Shown here: piece after piece, positions 19,353-28,009 of the stretch
How positions within the stretch are numbered: position 1 is the first letter of the stretch
Layout: the number at the start of each line of letters is the position of its first letter
Assembly: GCF_026341125.1 (NCBI RefSeq)
Contig: NZ_JAPEOR010000001.1
Coordinates: forward strand, 2,914,001-2,978,000
Origin: Streptomyces sp. NBC_01142
Lineage (GTDB): Bacteria; Actinomycetota; Actinomycetes; Streptomycetales; Streptomycetaceae
Direction of reading: 5' to 3'
DNA: 64,000 nucleotides
Position numbers and translations under genes: made by a program
Notes under the pieces: generated by a model
Databases searched by the model: none
Told to the model about the DNA's origin: nothing
The model's input: only the letters and a program-made list of their open reading frames with translations

Positions 19353-20209
19353 CGGAACTTCGCCGACACCTCCGTGCGCATCTCCTCGCCCGCCTCGAAG
19401 GGGACCGCCAGACCCAGCTCGGGGATCTTCACGGTGAGCGCGGAACGGGCGCGCAGCCGCATCTCGACCCACTCCTGTTCGCGGTCCCACAGCGCCACAT
19501 GCTCGAAGTCATCGGGGTCGACGTCCGCGCCCAGCTCCCGGGCGATGACGGCGAGCACGTTCTTGTTGAACGCGGCCGTCACCCCGGCCGCATCGTCGTA
19601 CGCCCTGACCAAAACCGCCTCGTCCTTCACCAGATCCGTGCCCAGCAGCAGCGCGTCACCGGAGTCCATCAGCGACCGAACGGAGCGCAGGAACACCTCA
19701 CGCTCGGCCGGCAGCAGATTGCCGATCGTGCCGCCGAGGAACGCCACCAGCCGCGGGCCCGGAGTACCGGGCAGGGCAAGACCGCGGGTGAAGTCGGCGA
19801 TCAGGGCATGGACATTGAGTCCGGGCCGCTCGGCGAGCAGCGCCTCGGCCGCGCCGGTCAGCGCGCTCTCGCTCACATCGACCGGCACATAGCTGTGCAG
19901 GCCGGGCAGCGCGTCCAGCAGATGGCGGGTCTTCTCCGAGGATCCTGAGCCCAGCTCCACCAGGGTGCGCGCACCGGTCGCCGCTGCGATCTCGGACGCC
20001 CGGGCGGTCAGGATCTCCCGCTCCGCGCGCGTCGGGTAGTACTCGGGGAGCCGGGTGATCTCCTCGAAGAGTTCACTGCCGCGCGCGTCGTAGAACCACT
20101 TGGGCGGCAGGGCTTTGGGCGTACGGGTCAGGCCTTGCAGCACATCGGCGCGCAGGGCGGCGTCCGTCGCGTCCTCGGGCAGGGTACGTGTCAGCAGGAA
20201 CGGGCTCAC
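19247..20209 (-). CDS. egtD: L-histidine N(alpha)-methyltransferase
   Basis: EgtD trimethylates histidine to hercynine with SAM, the first step of ergothioneine synthesis. The 320-residue sequence has PKALPPKWFYDARGSELFEEIT (histidine-binding region) and SAM motifs LVELGSGSSEKTRHLLDAL and YVPVDVSESAL. FLGGTIGNLLP and LLLGTDLVKD are also present, all typical of the family. GTG 20209 forms a GTGA overlap with the egtC stop. It is last in the minus-strand egtA-egtB-egtC-egtD set, and its 3' end runs antisense under the neighbouring acyltransferase gene. Confidence 0.93.
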   Translation of the reverse strand: MSPFLLTRTLPEDATDAALRADVLQGLTRTPKALPPKWFYDARGSELFEEITRLPEYYPTRAEREILTARASEIAAATGARTLVELGSGSSEKTRHLLDALPGLHSYVPVDVSESALTGAAEALLAERPGLNVHALIADFTRGLALPGTPGPRLVAFLGGTIGNLLPAEREVFLRSVRSLMDSGDALLLGTDLVKDEAVLVRAYDDAAGVTAAFNKNVLAVIARELGADVDPDDFEHVALWDREQEWVEMRLRARSALTVKIPELGLAVPFEAGEEMRTEVSAKFRQEGVRTELAEAGLDLMRWWTDTEGRFALSLATAG

Positions 20210-20961
20210 GCGGGGGGCTCCTTGAGCGGGGTCAGCAGGACATCGGTTCGGGTGGCGGCGAGCAGGGTGCGGTCGGGTACCTCCCGCCAGTAGGGATCGT
20301 CGTCGTACGGCTCCGAGGCCACGACCGTGCGACGGCCGGGCTCGGCGAGATACCAGAGGGTGTCGCCCCACGCGGTCGCCGCGATCGTCTCGCCGTCGGT
20401 GAGGAGCAGATTCAGCCGGGATCCCGGCGCGGCCTCGGCGACATCGTGAACGGTGTCGGCGAGCGCCTGGCCGAGCTCGTCGCCGTCGCGCAGCCGGTGC
20501 AGCACGAGCGCCCACAGCAGCGCGGAGTCGCAGCGGGCCTCGAGCGAGAGCAGCTCGGCCGCGGACAGGGACAGGGCGAGCGGCGCCAGTGAGCCGGGCC
20601 AGCCCTTGACCGCGCCGTTGTGGCTGAACAGCCAGGGCCCGCCGGTGAACGGCGCCGCCGCCGCCTCGCCGTCCGCGCCCGCCTCGGTGGCGTCCCGGAC
20701 GGCGGCGAGCAGGGCACCGCTGCGGACCACCCGGGTGAGATCGGCGAAGGAGAGATCGGCCCAGATGGGCCCGGAGCGCCGGTAGCGGGCGGGCACGGGA
20801 TCACCCTCGGCGTACCAGCCGACCCCGAACCCGTCGGCGTTGACCGTCCCGTACCGCTGCCGGCGCGGCGCCCAGGACTGCCGGAAGAGGCTGTGCGCGG
20901 GCTCGACAAGGAGCGCGCCGAGCGGCAGCGGGGGCCCGAGGAAGGCGAGATGCCTGCACAT
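20206..20961 (-). CDS. egtC: Gamma-glutamyl hercynylcysteine sulfoxide hydrolase
   Basis: EgtC is an Ntn-type class II glutamine amidotransferase-fold hydrolase that removes the glutamyl group from gamma-glutamyl hercynylcysteine sulfoxide. The 251-residue protein begins MCRHLAF, so Cys2 becomes the N-terminal nucleophile. It also has NADGFGVGWY, WLFSHNGAVKGW and RCDSALLWAL, which line the active site in this family. ATG 20961 has AAGGAGG upstream. Its stop overlaps egtD. Unusually, it is separated from egtB by 303 bp, whereas the other junctions of the operon overlap. Confidence 0.92.
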   Translation of the reverse strand: MCRHLAFLGPPLPLGALLVEPAHSLFRQSWAPRRQRYGTVNADGFGVGWYAEGDPVPARYRRSGPIWADLSFADLTRVVRSGALLAAVRDATEAGADGEAAAAPFTGGPWLFSHNGAVKGWPGSLAPLALSLSAAELLSLEARCDSALLWALVLHRLRDGDELGQALADTVHDVAEAAPGSRLNLLLTDGETIAATAWGDTLWYLAEPGRRTVVASEPYDDDPYWREVPDRTLLAATRTDVLLTPLKEPPA

Positions 20962-21264
20962 ATCAGCGCACGCCTCCTTGCGGGAGCGCGCACGACGCCC
21001 GCCGTCGGGCGGTGTCACGCGCCGGCCGTTCCGGCTGCGCGATCGGCGCGCGTACGGCCGTTCCCAGGAGTCCCCCTCGGGTCGTCGCGGCCCGGGCGCG
21101 CGGCACATGCTGCCGCGCGTGCCGCTGTGCACTGTGCGTCGAAGTGGCACAGGCCCACGGCGACGGACGCCGTCCGCACGGCAATGGGTGCCGTCCGATT
21201 CGGCGTGCGCCGCGGCCGGGTGACGCGCCACGCGTCGTCCGTGCGGCCGGCCCCGTCCGTGTAC
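20962..21264 (-). other. 303-bp gap inside the egt operon
   Basis: Between the egtB stop and egtC start there is no conserved reading frame. The segment contains GCGCGGCA / TGCCGCGC, an 8+8 inverted repeat around 21095-21115, and the AAGGAGG that serves egtC. It may hold an internal promoter or an mRNA hairpin. Confidence 0.45.
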
Positions 21265-22575
21265 TCACGATCCCTCCTGCGGGTCCGCGTCCCTCGCCGT
21301 GCGGAAACCGGAGAAGATCTGGCGGCGCACCGGCAGGTCCCAGTTGCGGAAGGTACCGCGGCAGGCCACCGCGTCCACGGCGAACGAACCACCGCGCAGC
21401 ACCTTGTGCGCGCTGCCGAAGAAGACCTCGGAGTACTCGCGGTAGGGGAAGGCGGCGAAGCCCGGATACGGCAGGAAGTCGCTGGCCGTCCACTCCCACA
21501 CATCACCGATCAACTGCCGGACGCCGAGCGGGGATTCGCCCTCCGGATAGCTGCCGGCCGAAGCGGGCCGCAGATGGCGCTGGCCGAGGTTGGCGTGCGA
21601 CGGTGTCGGATCGGCGTCGCCCCACGGATAGCGCAGGGAACGGCCCGCGTCCGGATCGTGCCGGGCGGCCTTCTCCCACTCGGCCTCGGTGGGCAGCCGC
21701 CGCCCCGCCCAGCGGGCGTACGCATCGGCTTCGTACCAGCTCACATGCAGCACCGGCTCGTCCGCCGGCACCGGCTCCACCACCCCGAAGCGGCGGCGCA
21801 GCCACTGCCCTCCCTCGTGCTGCCAGAACAGCGGCGCACTGATGCCGTGCTGCCGGATCTGGTCCCAGCCCTCGGCCGCCCACCAGCGCTGCTCGCGGTA
21901 GCCGCCGTCCTCGATGAAGGCCTGGTAGGCGCCGCAGGTCACCGGCACGGTGTCGATGAAGTACGCCGACACGAGACGCTGATGCGCGGGCCGCTCATTG
22001 TCCAGCGCCCACGGCTCGGTGGAGGTACCCATCGTGAACGGGCCGCCCGGGACAAGCACTTCGGCAGGCAGGTCCTGAGCGCTGCCCGCCTGAGGCTCGG
22101 GAGCGGTGAGCGCGGCCGGGCCCCTCCGCAGCTGATGGGTGATCAGCATGGTCTCGTCGTGCTGCTGTTCGTGCTGCGCGATCATCCCGAAGGCGAAGCC
22201 GGAATCGATGAGCCGCCCTCCTTCGAGGGGGGTGCGGTCGAGGATGTCGAGGACTCTGCCCCGTACGTCCGAGGCGTAGACGCGCGCCTCGGCCGGGGCG
22301 AGCAGCGGAAGCGTGGGCCGCAGCGCGCGAGGATGCTCGAAGGCGTCGTAGACCGAGTCGATCTCGGGCCGCAGCGCCTCACGCCCGCCCACCGTCCGCA
22401 GCAGCCACTGCTCCTCCTGGTTGCCGATGTGTGCCAGATCCCAGACCAGCGGAGACATCAACGGGGAGTGCTGGGCGGTCAGATCATGGTCGTCCACGCA
22501 GGAGGTGAGCAGCGCGGTGCGGCTGCGGGCGGCGGTGAGTGCGTCGAGTGCGCGCCGTCGTAGTTCTTCACTCAT
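21265..22575 (-). CDS. egtB: Ergothioneine biosynthesis sulfoxide synthase EgtB
   Basis: EgtB is a non-haem iron enzyme that joins hercynine to gamma-glutamylcysteine with O2. The 436-residue protein has an N-terminal DinB-like helical domain and a C-terminal FGE-sulfatase domain (from about 175: VPGGPFTMGTS, WYEADAYARWAGRRLPTEAEWE, GDVWEWTASDF, VLRGGSFA, RNWDLPVRRQIFSGFR). The three iron ligands are visible as His49 (DLAHIGNQEE), His135 and His139 (AQHEQQHDET). The start overlaps the egtA stop by four bases. Confidence 0.94.
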   Translation of the reverse strand: MSEELRRRALDALTAARSRTALLTSCVDDHDLTAQHSPLMSPLVWDLAHIGNQEEQWLLRTVGGREALRPEIDSVYDAFEHPRALRPTLPLLAPAEARVYASDVRGRVLDILDRTPLEGGRLIDSGFAFGMIAQHEQQHDETMLITHQLRRGPAALTAPEPQAGSAQDLPAEVLVPGGPFTMGTSTEPWALDNERPAHQRLVSAYFIDTVPVTCGAYQAFIEDGGYREQRWWAAEGWDQIRQHGISAPLFWQHEGGQWLRRRFGVVEPVPADEPVLHVSWYEADAYARWAGRRLPTEAEWEKAARHDPDAGRSLRYPWGDADPTPSHANLGQRHLRPASAGSYPEGESPLGVRQLIGDVWEWTASDFLPYPGFAAFPYREYSEVFFGSAHKVLRGGSFAVDAVACRGTFRNWDLPVRRQIFSGFRTARDADPQEGS

Positions 22576-23846
22576 GTGCTCAGTTCCTTCCCGAGGGACG
22601 GGATGCGCAGATCATCGGCGGGACATCGGCCCGTCAGGACATGACGCTCGTTGAAGTCGGCGACCGTGTCCTGCACGGCTTTCGACGCACCGATGCGGGG
22701 GAGTGCCTCCAGGGCGACGGCGAAGCAGGTCACCGCCGCCGCGTGCAGCTCGGGATCGGCCAGCCCGTCCCTGGCGGCGCTGACCCAGAGGGGGTTGCGC
22801 GGCGCGGGCAGCGGACCGGCAGTCTCCGCCAGCGGTTTGACGGCGCGATAGACCGTCTCCGCCGCCTCGGCGTCGTCGAACAGTGCGGTGGTGACGGCCA
22901 GCGGCACCATCCAGCCGTCCTCGCCCGACTGGGCGTCGATCATGCGCAATTCGAGATGGCCCCGGGGCCGTACCGGGGGAAAGAGCGTGGTCAGGTGGTA
23001 GTCGAGGTCTTCCCGGGTGGGCCGGCGTGGCACCCCTGAGCGCATCCACTGGCGAAAGGTGAGTCTCTCGGGCTGCTCCCACGGACTCTCTGCCATACGG
23101 ACACACATCACCGGCGCGTCCAGCGCATGCGCGGTCCAGGCGGACCGCGGCTCCAGGCCCAGGGGCGGCGCAATGGGCCGTACGGCATCGAGCTCCGCCC
23201 ACACGGCCTGCCGGGTGGAGCGCCACCCGGTGTAGCGGCCCTCCCGCGCGGGGGAGTTGGCGAACGCCGCCATCAGCACCGCTCCCAGCAGATGCGCGAG
23301 CTGCCAGCGCCGGCCGTGCCCGAGCGGACCCGGCTCCGCCTCGCCCGCGTCCAGACAGATCTGTATGGAGGCCGACGTGCACATCATGGCGCGACCGGAC
23401 GGGCCCGTCCGGTCGAAGTATGCCTCCATGACGTCGTAACGGGGTGCGTGCAGCAGTCGGCGCGGCGGATGCCAGGGATCGAGGCCGAGTCCGGTGAGAG
23501 CGAGGCCTGCCGGGCGGAGCGCGGAGCGTACCGCGTCCAGATCGGCGGCGATGGAGTCGATGCACTCCATCAGGGAGGCGGCGGGAGCCGAGCTGAGCTC
23601 CAGCTGGCCGCCTGGTTCGAAGGTGAGGGCCGAGTTCAGTGGCAGGGAACGTACCTGGTCGAAGGCCGCCTCGAGACGGTCGGCCCGGACGCGGTGCTGG
23701 GGCAGGTCCAGGTCATGGACGAGCCATTCCACCTCCACGCCCACGGTGCGCGGTGGCCCGTTCTTGAAGCAGATACATCGGAGCAGGTCTTCTGCCTCGT
23801 CCTCGGCGATCGGCCGGCCGTAGTCGCCCGGATCGGGTGGATGCAT
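22572..23846 (-). CDS. egtA: Glutamate-cysteine ligase for ergothioneine (EgtA)
   Basis: EgtA makes gamma-glutamylcysteine, the sulfur donor used by EgtB. The 424-residue sequence shows the GCS2-type landmarks VGVEVEWLVHD (about residue 35), LTFEPGGQLELSS, MMCTSASIQICLD and an RGHLELRMIDAQ segment. ATG 23846 has GAGGAG nine bases upstream. It is the first gene of the operon; a possible -10 (TAGGTT) lies just upstream, but no clear -35 was found. Its own dedicated ligase, together with egtB-D, means the cell can make ergothioneine independently of mycothiol enzymes. Confidence 0.92.
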   Translation of the reverse strand: MHPPDPGDYGRPIAEDEAEDLLRCICFKNGPPRTVGVEVEWLVHDLDLPQHRVRADRLEAAFDQVRSLPLNSALTFEPGGQLELSSAPAASLMECIDSIAADLDAVRSALRPAGLALTGLGLDPWHPPRRLLHAPRYDVMEAYFDRTGPSGRAMMCTSASIQICLDAGEAEPGPLGHGRRWQLAHLLGAVLMAAFANSPAREGRYTGWRSTRQAVWAELDAVRPIAPPLGLEPRSAWTAHALDAPVMCVRMAESPWEQPERLTFRQWMRSGVPRRPTREDLDYHLTTLFPPVRPRGHLELRMIDAQSGEDGWMVPLAVTTALFDDAEAAETVYRAVKPLAETAGPLPAPRNPLWVSAARDGLADPELHAAAVTCFAVALEALPRIGASKAVQDTVADFNERHVLTGRCPADDLRIPSLGKELST

Positions 23847-24035
23847 GATCGGCTCCTCTGTCGACGGCTCTCTGCCAACCTAAGGCTACGGCCGCCGCTT
23901 CGCACAAGAGTGCCGCCGATATGCCCCTGACCTGCCCGTTACCTGCCCAGGGACAGGCCCGATCTGCCCGTGACGGGGCGCTGACGAGCGGAAATCCGAT
24001 TGCCGCATACCCCCCTGGTCGCCGAGGATGCGCGC

Positions 24036-24887
24036 ATGAGTGCACGACTGCGGGGGATCGCAAAGGAAACCGAAGAGATCGTCGAAGCGGGCCGGTATCA
24101 CCTGCCCGGCGGACGAGAGATACGGATCGGGACCGAGGTGAGTGCCGCGCTGGAGGGCACCCGGATGTACGGCCCCGGGCCCGTACCCGTCACGCCCGGC
24201 ACGGACCGTACAACAGCGTTCGAGGTCACCGGCGAGAGCAGCATGGAAGCCGCCCGTCGGCTGACCGCCGCGGACGCGGGACCGGTCGCCGTCCTGAACT
24301 TCGCCTCCGCGCGCAACCCGGGCGGCGGCTATCTCAACGGCGCACAGGCGCAGGAGGAAGCGCTCTGCCGTGCCTCCGCCCTGTACGTCACGCTGCTGCG
24401 TGCACCCGAGTTCTACAGCCATCACCGCGCCGACCGCAGCCCGTTCTACACCGACCGGGTCATCCACTCGCCCGGTGTGCCGGTCTTCCGTGACGACCGA
24501 GGACGGCTGCTGGACGCGCCGTACACCGTGGGCTTTTTGACCTCGCCCGCGCCGAACGCCGGAGTGATCGCGATGCGCACCCCGGACCAGGCGCACCGCA
24601 TCCCGGCCGCCCTGGCCGCCCGCGCCGAGCGGGTCCTGGAGACGGCGGCCGGGCGCGGCTACCGGCGTCTGGTGCTGGGCGCCTGGGGCTGCGGGGTCTT
24701 CCGCAACGACCCCGCAGTGGTGGCGGGCGCCTTCCACGCACTGCTCACCGGGGGCGGACGGTTTGCGGGGCACTTCGAGGAGATCGTCTTCGCGGTACTG
24801 GACCGTACGCCCGCGCAGGCCACGCTCGGGGCGTTCCAGCGGACCTTCGCCGACCGGCTCGAGCGGCTCGGTCAGCGCCAGCCGTAG
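24036..24887 (+). CDS. Bacterial-type poly(ADP-ribose) glycohydrolase (TIGR02452 family)
   Basis: The 283-residue protein carries the PARG signature GGG-x(6)-QEE in NFASARNPGGGYLNGAQAQEEAL (about residues 90-112) within a macrodomain-like fold. Other conserved segments are YTVGFLTSPAPNAG and LVLGAWGCGVFRNDP. Bacterial PARGs remove ADP-ribose chains; the physiological substrate in Streptomyces is unclear. ATG 24036 has GAGGA upstream. Its 3' end overlaps the converging PemK-like gene by 16 bp. Confidence 0.85.
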   Translation: MSARLRGIAKETEEIVEAGRYHLPGGREIRIGTEVSAALEGTRMYGPGPVPVTPGTDRTTAFEVTGESSMEAARRLTAADAGPVAVLNFASARNPGGGYLNGAQAQEEALCRASALYVTLLRAPEFYSHHRADRSPFYTDRVIHSPGVPVFRDDRGRLLDAPYTVGFLTSPAPNAGVIAMRTPDQAHRIPAALAARAERVLETAAGRGYRRLVLGAWGCGVFRNDPAVVAGAFHALLTGGGRFAGHFEEIVFAVLDRTPAQATLGAFQRTFADRLERLGQRQP

Positions 24888-25369
24888 CGCTCCCGCAGCC
24901 GCTGTACGACCATGTCGAAGCGGGATCGGTCGAGCGCACACGCCTCACGGCGCATACCGTCCTCATGTACCCGCAGGACGCGGTCGAGGTCTACCCAGGA
25001 CTCGCGTCCCGCGCGGTCCCACGGCCCGACGCCGATCGCCACCCACTCGCGGTCCCGGTCGTGGCGCTTGCTGGAGAGCTGGACGGCGAGCAGCGTGCCG
25101 CTCTTCTCCCGGGCCACCACCAGCACCGGGCGATCCTTGCCGCGCCCGTCGTTCTCCTCGAAAGGCACCCAGGTCCAGACGATTTCGCCGGGGTCGGGAT
25201 CACCGTCGCGGTCGGGGGCGTACGAGGTGCGGACCGAGCCCACCTCGGTGGGATCGGCCTCGGTGGTGGCGGCGGGGCCGCTGCTGCCGGGAAGGTCGGA
25301 GGGCCCGCCGGATGTGCTGAATGCGCCGGATGTGCCGGATGCGCCAGGGAAGATCGTCACCCGCCTCAC
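24872..25369 (-). CDS. PemK/MazF-fold family protein
   Basis: The 165-residue protein has a 60-residue variable Ser/Gly-rich N-terminus and then a PemK-like (PF02452) barrel: PGEIVWTWVPFEENDGRGKDRP, VLVVAREKSGTLLAVQLSSK and SWVDLDRVLRVHEDGMRREA. MazF/PemK toxins are RNA endonucleases, but no antitoxin gene adjoins this one, and single PemK-fold proteins of this length are common in Streptomyces, so a solitary non-toxin role is likely. The start is GTG 25369; shorter starts are possible because the N-terminus is low complexity. Confidence 0.65.
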   Translation of the reverse strand: MRRVTIFPGASGTSGAFSTSGGPSDLPGSSGPAATTEADPTEVGSVRTSYAPDRDGDPDPGEIVWTWVPFEENDGRGKDRPVLVVAREKSGTLLAVQLSSKRHDRDREWVAIGVGPWDRAGRESWVDLDRVLRVHEDGMRREACALDRSRFDMVVQRLRERYGWR

Positions 25370-25475
25370 GGTAGGACCAGTAGCGGCAGTGCCGGGAGGC
25401 GGGTCGGGGAACGGGAGCCGTCACCTCCGGCACGGCACATCCGGCATTTCACCTCCGGCTGGTAGATCCAACCCG

Positions 25476-26168
25476 TCAGATCCAGCCCTCCAGCGACGTC
25501 ATGAAGGCGTCGAAGTCGTCACGGTGGATGGTGTGGCCCGCGCCCTTGACCGTACGGACCTCGAAGCCGCGCCTCGCCAGCTCGGCGGCGTCGGCGGGAG
25601 AGACGAGAAGGCTCGGGTCGGCACGTGTCACCAGCGAAGGTACGACCGGTTTCGCCGGCCGCAGATCTGCGCCGAAGGTCTCGGTGAGGCCGAACGCGGT
25701 GGCCTCGTCCCAGAGCCTCAGAGTCTCCAGCTCGATGTCGACGTCACGCCCCTCCCAGCGCGGGTTCAAGGCCGCGATCTCCTCCCGCGTAAAGGCCTTG
25801 GCCCGGGCGAGGCGCTCGGGTCCGGTCCCGAGCGCGGCGGGGAGATGCCAGGCCGGGTCGGAGTAGACCGCACGCCGGGGCGCGAGCCGCTCCACGGCCA
25901 GCGAGAGCGTGAGGCCGCCCAGTGAGTGACCCACCGCCAACTCGGCGCCGCGGGGCAGCGTCTCGACGAGGTCGTCCGCGAAGAGCAGCGGGCTGTACGT
26001 GTCGCGGCCGCTTGCCCCGTGGCCGCGCAGATCGACGGCGATGACGCGGTAGCCCTGGGCGGCGAGCGCGGGCCCGACCTTCCGCCAGGTGCGGTGGTCG
26101 GCCATGATCCCGTGGACGAGGAGCGCGACGCGGTCGCCCTCGCCCCAGCTGGTGGTATGGAGTTGCAC
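25476..26168 (-). CDS. Alpha/beta hydrolase
   Basis: A 230-residue alpha/beta-fold hydrolase of unknown substrate. The nucleophile elbow GHSLGG is near residue 81, preceded by VDLRGHGASGR. The acid is in the TRADPSLL region and the catalytic His is in KGAGHTIHRDDFD near the C-terminus, consistent with a Ser-Asp-His triad. The start is the GTG at 26168 (QLHTTSWGEGDRVALLVHG); upstream in-frame residues look non-coding. It is divergent from the LacI-family gene across 375 bp. Confidence 0.75.
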   Translation of the reverse strand: MQLHTTSWGEGDRVALLVHGIMADHRTWRKVGPALAAQGYRVIAVDLRGHGASGRDTYSPLLFADDLVETLPRGAELAVGHSLGGLTLSLAVERLAPRRAVYSDPAWHLPAALGTGPERLARAKAFTREEIAALNPRWEGRDVDIELETLRLWDEATAFGLTETFGADLRPAKPVVPSLVTRADPSLLVSPADAAELARRGFEVRTVKGAGHTIHRDDFDAFMTSLEGWI

Positions 26169-26543
26169 AGTGATGCCCTTCGAGTCCGATGCGGTGCGTG
26201 CGGTGCATGTCGGTGGGTTCAACAGACAGTACGGATCAGGTGCCCGGCACGTGCCCCGACGGCTGAGAGAGCTCCTGCCGCCGGTTCGAAGGCCCCGGCG
26301 GAGATCGCGGAGAGACCGGATACCAGGCCGAAGCCGGTCACGTTCCGGCCCTTGGGGCTGTGTGGCCGGCCGGGGCAAGAAGCGGCCGCTGTGCCCTTCC
26401 CGATAGGTGATCACATGCGGGGACCAGGAAGGAGACTCCGGCGTGTTGCACGTGTCAATGACTCGTGTAAACCCTGTGTGGCACTCGTTTCCGGCCATCC
26501 GTCAGACCTCGTGCACGACAGGTCTGGAAGGATGCCGAGGGCG
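26169..26543. other. Regulatory gap between hydrolase and LacI-family regulator
   Basis: The 375 bp contain no recognisable gene. Near the regulator lies TTGCACGTGTCAA (26446-26458), a near-palindrome with a CACGTG core of the sort used by LacI proteins; TTGCAC could also serve as a -35. The two divergent promoters should lie here. Confidence 0.4.
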
Positions 26544-27566
26544 ATGAGCCAGACACCCGAGCAGTCCGCAGAACGCCCCGTTCCGACCAGTGCAGATGTC
26601 GCCCGGCTGGCCGGAGTCTCGCGGGCCACCGTCTCGTACGTCCTCAACAACACCGCAGCCGTACGGATCAGTGAGCCCACCCGCTGCCGTGTCCGGGAGG
26701 CCGCCGAAGAACTGGGTTATGTACCCCACGCCGCGGCCCGCAGCCTGCGCGCCGGACACACCCGGATGGTCCTGCTCCCCACGGCGCACGTCCCCGTCGG
26801 ACCGCTGTACAGCCGCTTCTTCAACGAACTCCAGTGGGCGCTGCGCCGCCTCGACTACACCGTCGTGCAGTACGGCAGCCTGGGCCTCGACGGCGACGAG
26901 GCCGCCCGCGCCTGGGCGGAACTGCGCCCCGTCGCGGTCGTCTCCCTCGGGGAGGTCGCGCTCACCCGGCAGGGCGTCGCCGTTCTCAAGCGCTCCGGGG
27001 CCAAAGCCGTCATCACGCTCGGCCCGCAGCAGGTCGAAGGCGCCCACTCCCTCGTCATGGACCAGCGCGAGATCGGCGGCTGTGCTGTGGCGCACCTGCT
27101 GGAGCGCGGCCGGCGCGGCATCGGCGTCGTCATGCCGCAGGAGCCGGGGCTCGAGCTCTTCTCCGAGCCGCGGCTCGAAGGGGCGCGGACGGCAGCGGCG
27201 GGCACCGGTGCCCGGATCGAGCCGCTGACCATGGCGTACGGCGAGGAGTCGGCCGCCGTACTTGCCGCCCGCTGGCGGGGGCTCGATCTCGATGCCGTCT
27301 ACGCCTACAACGACGAGTACGCCATGCTCCTGATGCGTGCCCTCCAGGACGAGGGCATCGACATCCCGCACGAGGTGGCGGTGATGGGGGCCGACGATCT
27401 GCTCCTCGGCAGACTGCTGCGGCCCCGGCTGAGCACGGTGCAGATCGACCTGGTCGCCGGTCAGCGACTTGCCGAACTCGTCGACCGCGTCGTGCGCGAC
27501 CCCGGCGACGAGCCCGAGCGGCACGATCTGATGGGGGCGCGGCCGCTCCACCGCGAGTCCAGCTGA
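26544..27566 (+). CDS. LacI-family transcriptional regulator
   Basis: The 340-residue regulator has a canonical LacI HTH at its N-terminus (TSADVARLAGVSRATVSYVL, then RVREAAEELGYVPHAAARSL with the hinge) followed by a periplasmic-binding-protein-like ligand domain (about 70-335) ending in IPHEVAVMGADDLLLG and LSTVQIDL. The effector is normally a sugar or sugar derivative, but no sugar gene is adjacent; the divergent hydrolase is the obvious local target. ATG 26544 places the HTH at residue 15; ATG 26532 is possible. Confidence 0.85.
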   Translation: MSQTPEQSAERPVPTSADVARLAGVSRATVSYVLNNTAAVRISEPTRCRVREAAEELGYVPHAAARSLRAGHTRMVLLPTAHVPVGPLYSRFFNELQWALRRLDYTVVQYGSLGLDGDEAARAWAELRPVAVVSLGEVALTRQGVAVLKRSGAKAVITLGPQQVEGAHSLVMDQREIGGCAVAHLLERGRRGIGVVMPQEPGLELFSEPRLEGARTAAAGTGARIEPLTMAYGEESAAVLAARWRGLDLDAVYAYNDEYAMLLMRALQDEGIDIPHEVAVMGADDLLLGRLLRPRLSTVQIDLVAGQRLAELVDRVVRDPGDEPERHDLMGARPLHRESS

Positions 27567-27639
27567 CCCCCGCACCCGTACCCCCGGTGCCTCCCGGTGA
27601 CGACATGCGCGCCCGACGGCGCGTGTCTAGCGTCGTTGC

Positions 27640-27909
27640 ATGAGCACTCATCCGCAGCGCTTCGAGATCCTGGTGGTCCCCGAGCACGTTGAGGGCAGCG
27701 ATGCCGCTTCCCTGGCCCAGAGCGCCCTCCGCTCGGCCGTGGTGCAGGCCACGGGGCAGCGCGGGTCCTCCGGCTACCCGCGCTATGTGGGCGAGGGCAT
27801 GGAGGCCGACATCGACCCGGCGACCCGCACGGTCGAGGCCCTGCTGGTCGACGGGTCGGAGCTGGACTACGGGATGTCGGCGCGGGTGGTCGAGGTGCCG
27901 GACAACTGA
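27640..27909 (+). CDS. Small conserved hypothetical protein
   Basis: I do not recognise this 89-residue protein. It is acidic and soluble, with no signal peptide or membrane segment, and has a beta-strand-rich pattern (FEILVVPE, ALLVDGSELDYG, ARVVEVP). The ATG follows 73 bp of spacer after the LacI-type regulator. GC and codon pattern resemble a real gene. The IS701-type element inserted 84 bp past its stop. Confidence 0.5.
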   Translation: MSTHPQRFEILVVPEHVEGSDAASLAQSALRSAVVQATGQRGSSGYPRYVGEGMEADIDPATRTVEALLVDGSELDYGMSARVVEVPDN

Positions 27910-27993
27910 CCACCCGCGCGGGCCCGGGCCCCGCCTCCCGGGACGGGGGGCGAGGGCAGGGCGAAGGCGAGTACTGGCTTCTTAAAGCACGTC

Positions 27994-28009
27994 CTAGTAC
28001 TGCAACGGT
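27994..28009 (+). repeat. Left end of the IS701-type element (target copy plus inverted repeat)
   Basis: CTAG followed by TACTGCAACGGT; the exact reverse complement is at 29384-29399. Confidence 0.9.

Noticed and set aside
24872..25369. PemK-fold protein as half of a toxin-antitoxin module
   Set aside because: No antitoxin-like gene lies upstream or downstream; the neighbour on one side is PARG and on the other an alpha/beta hydrolase.
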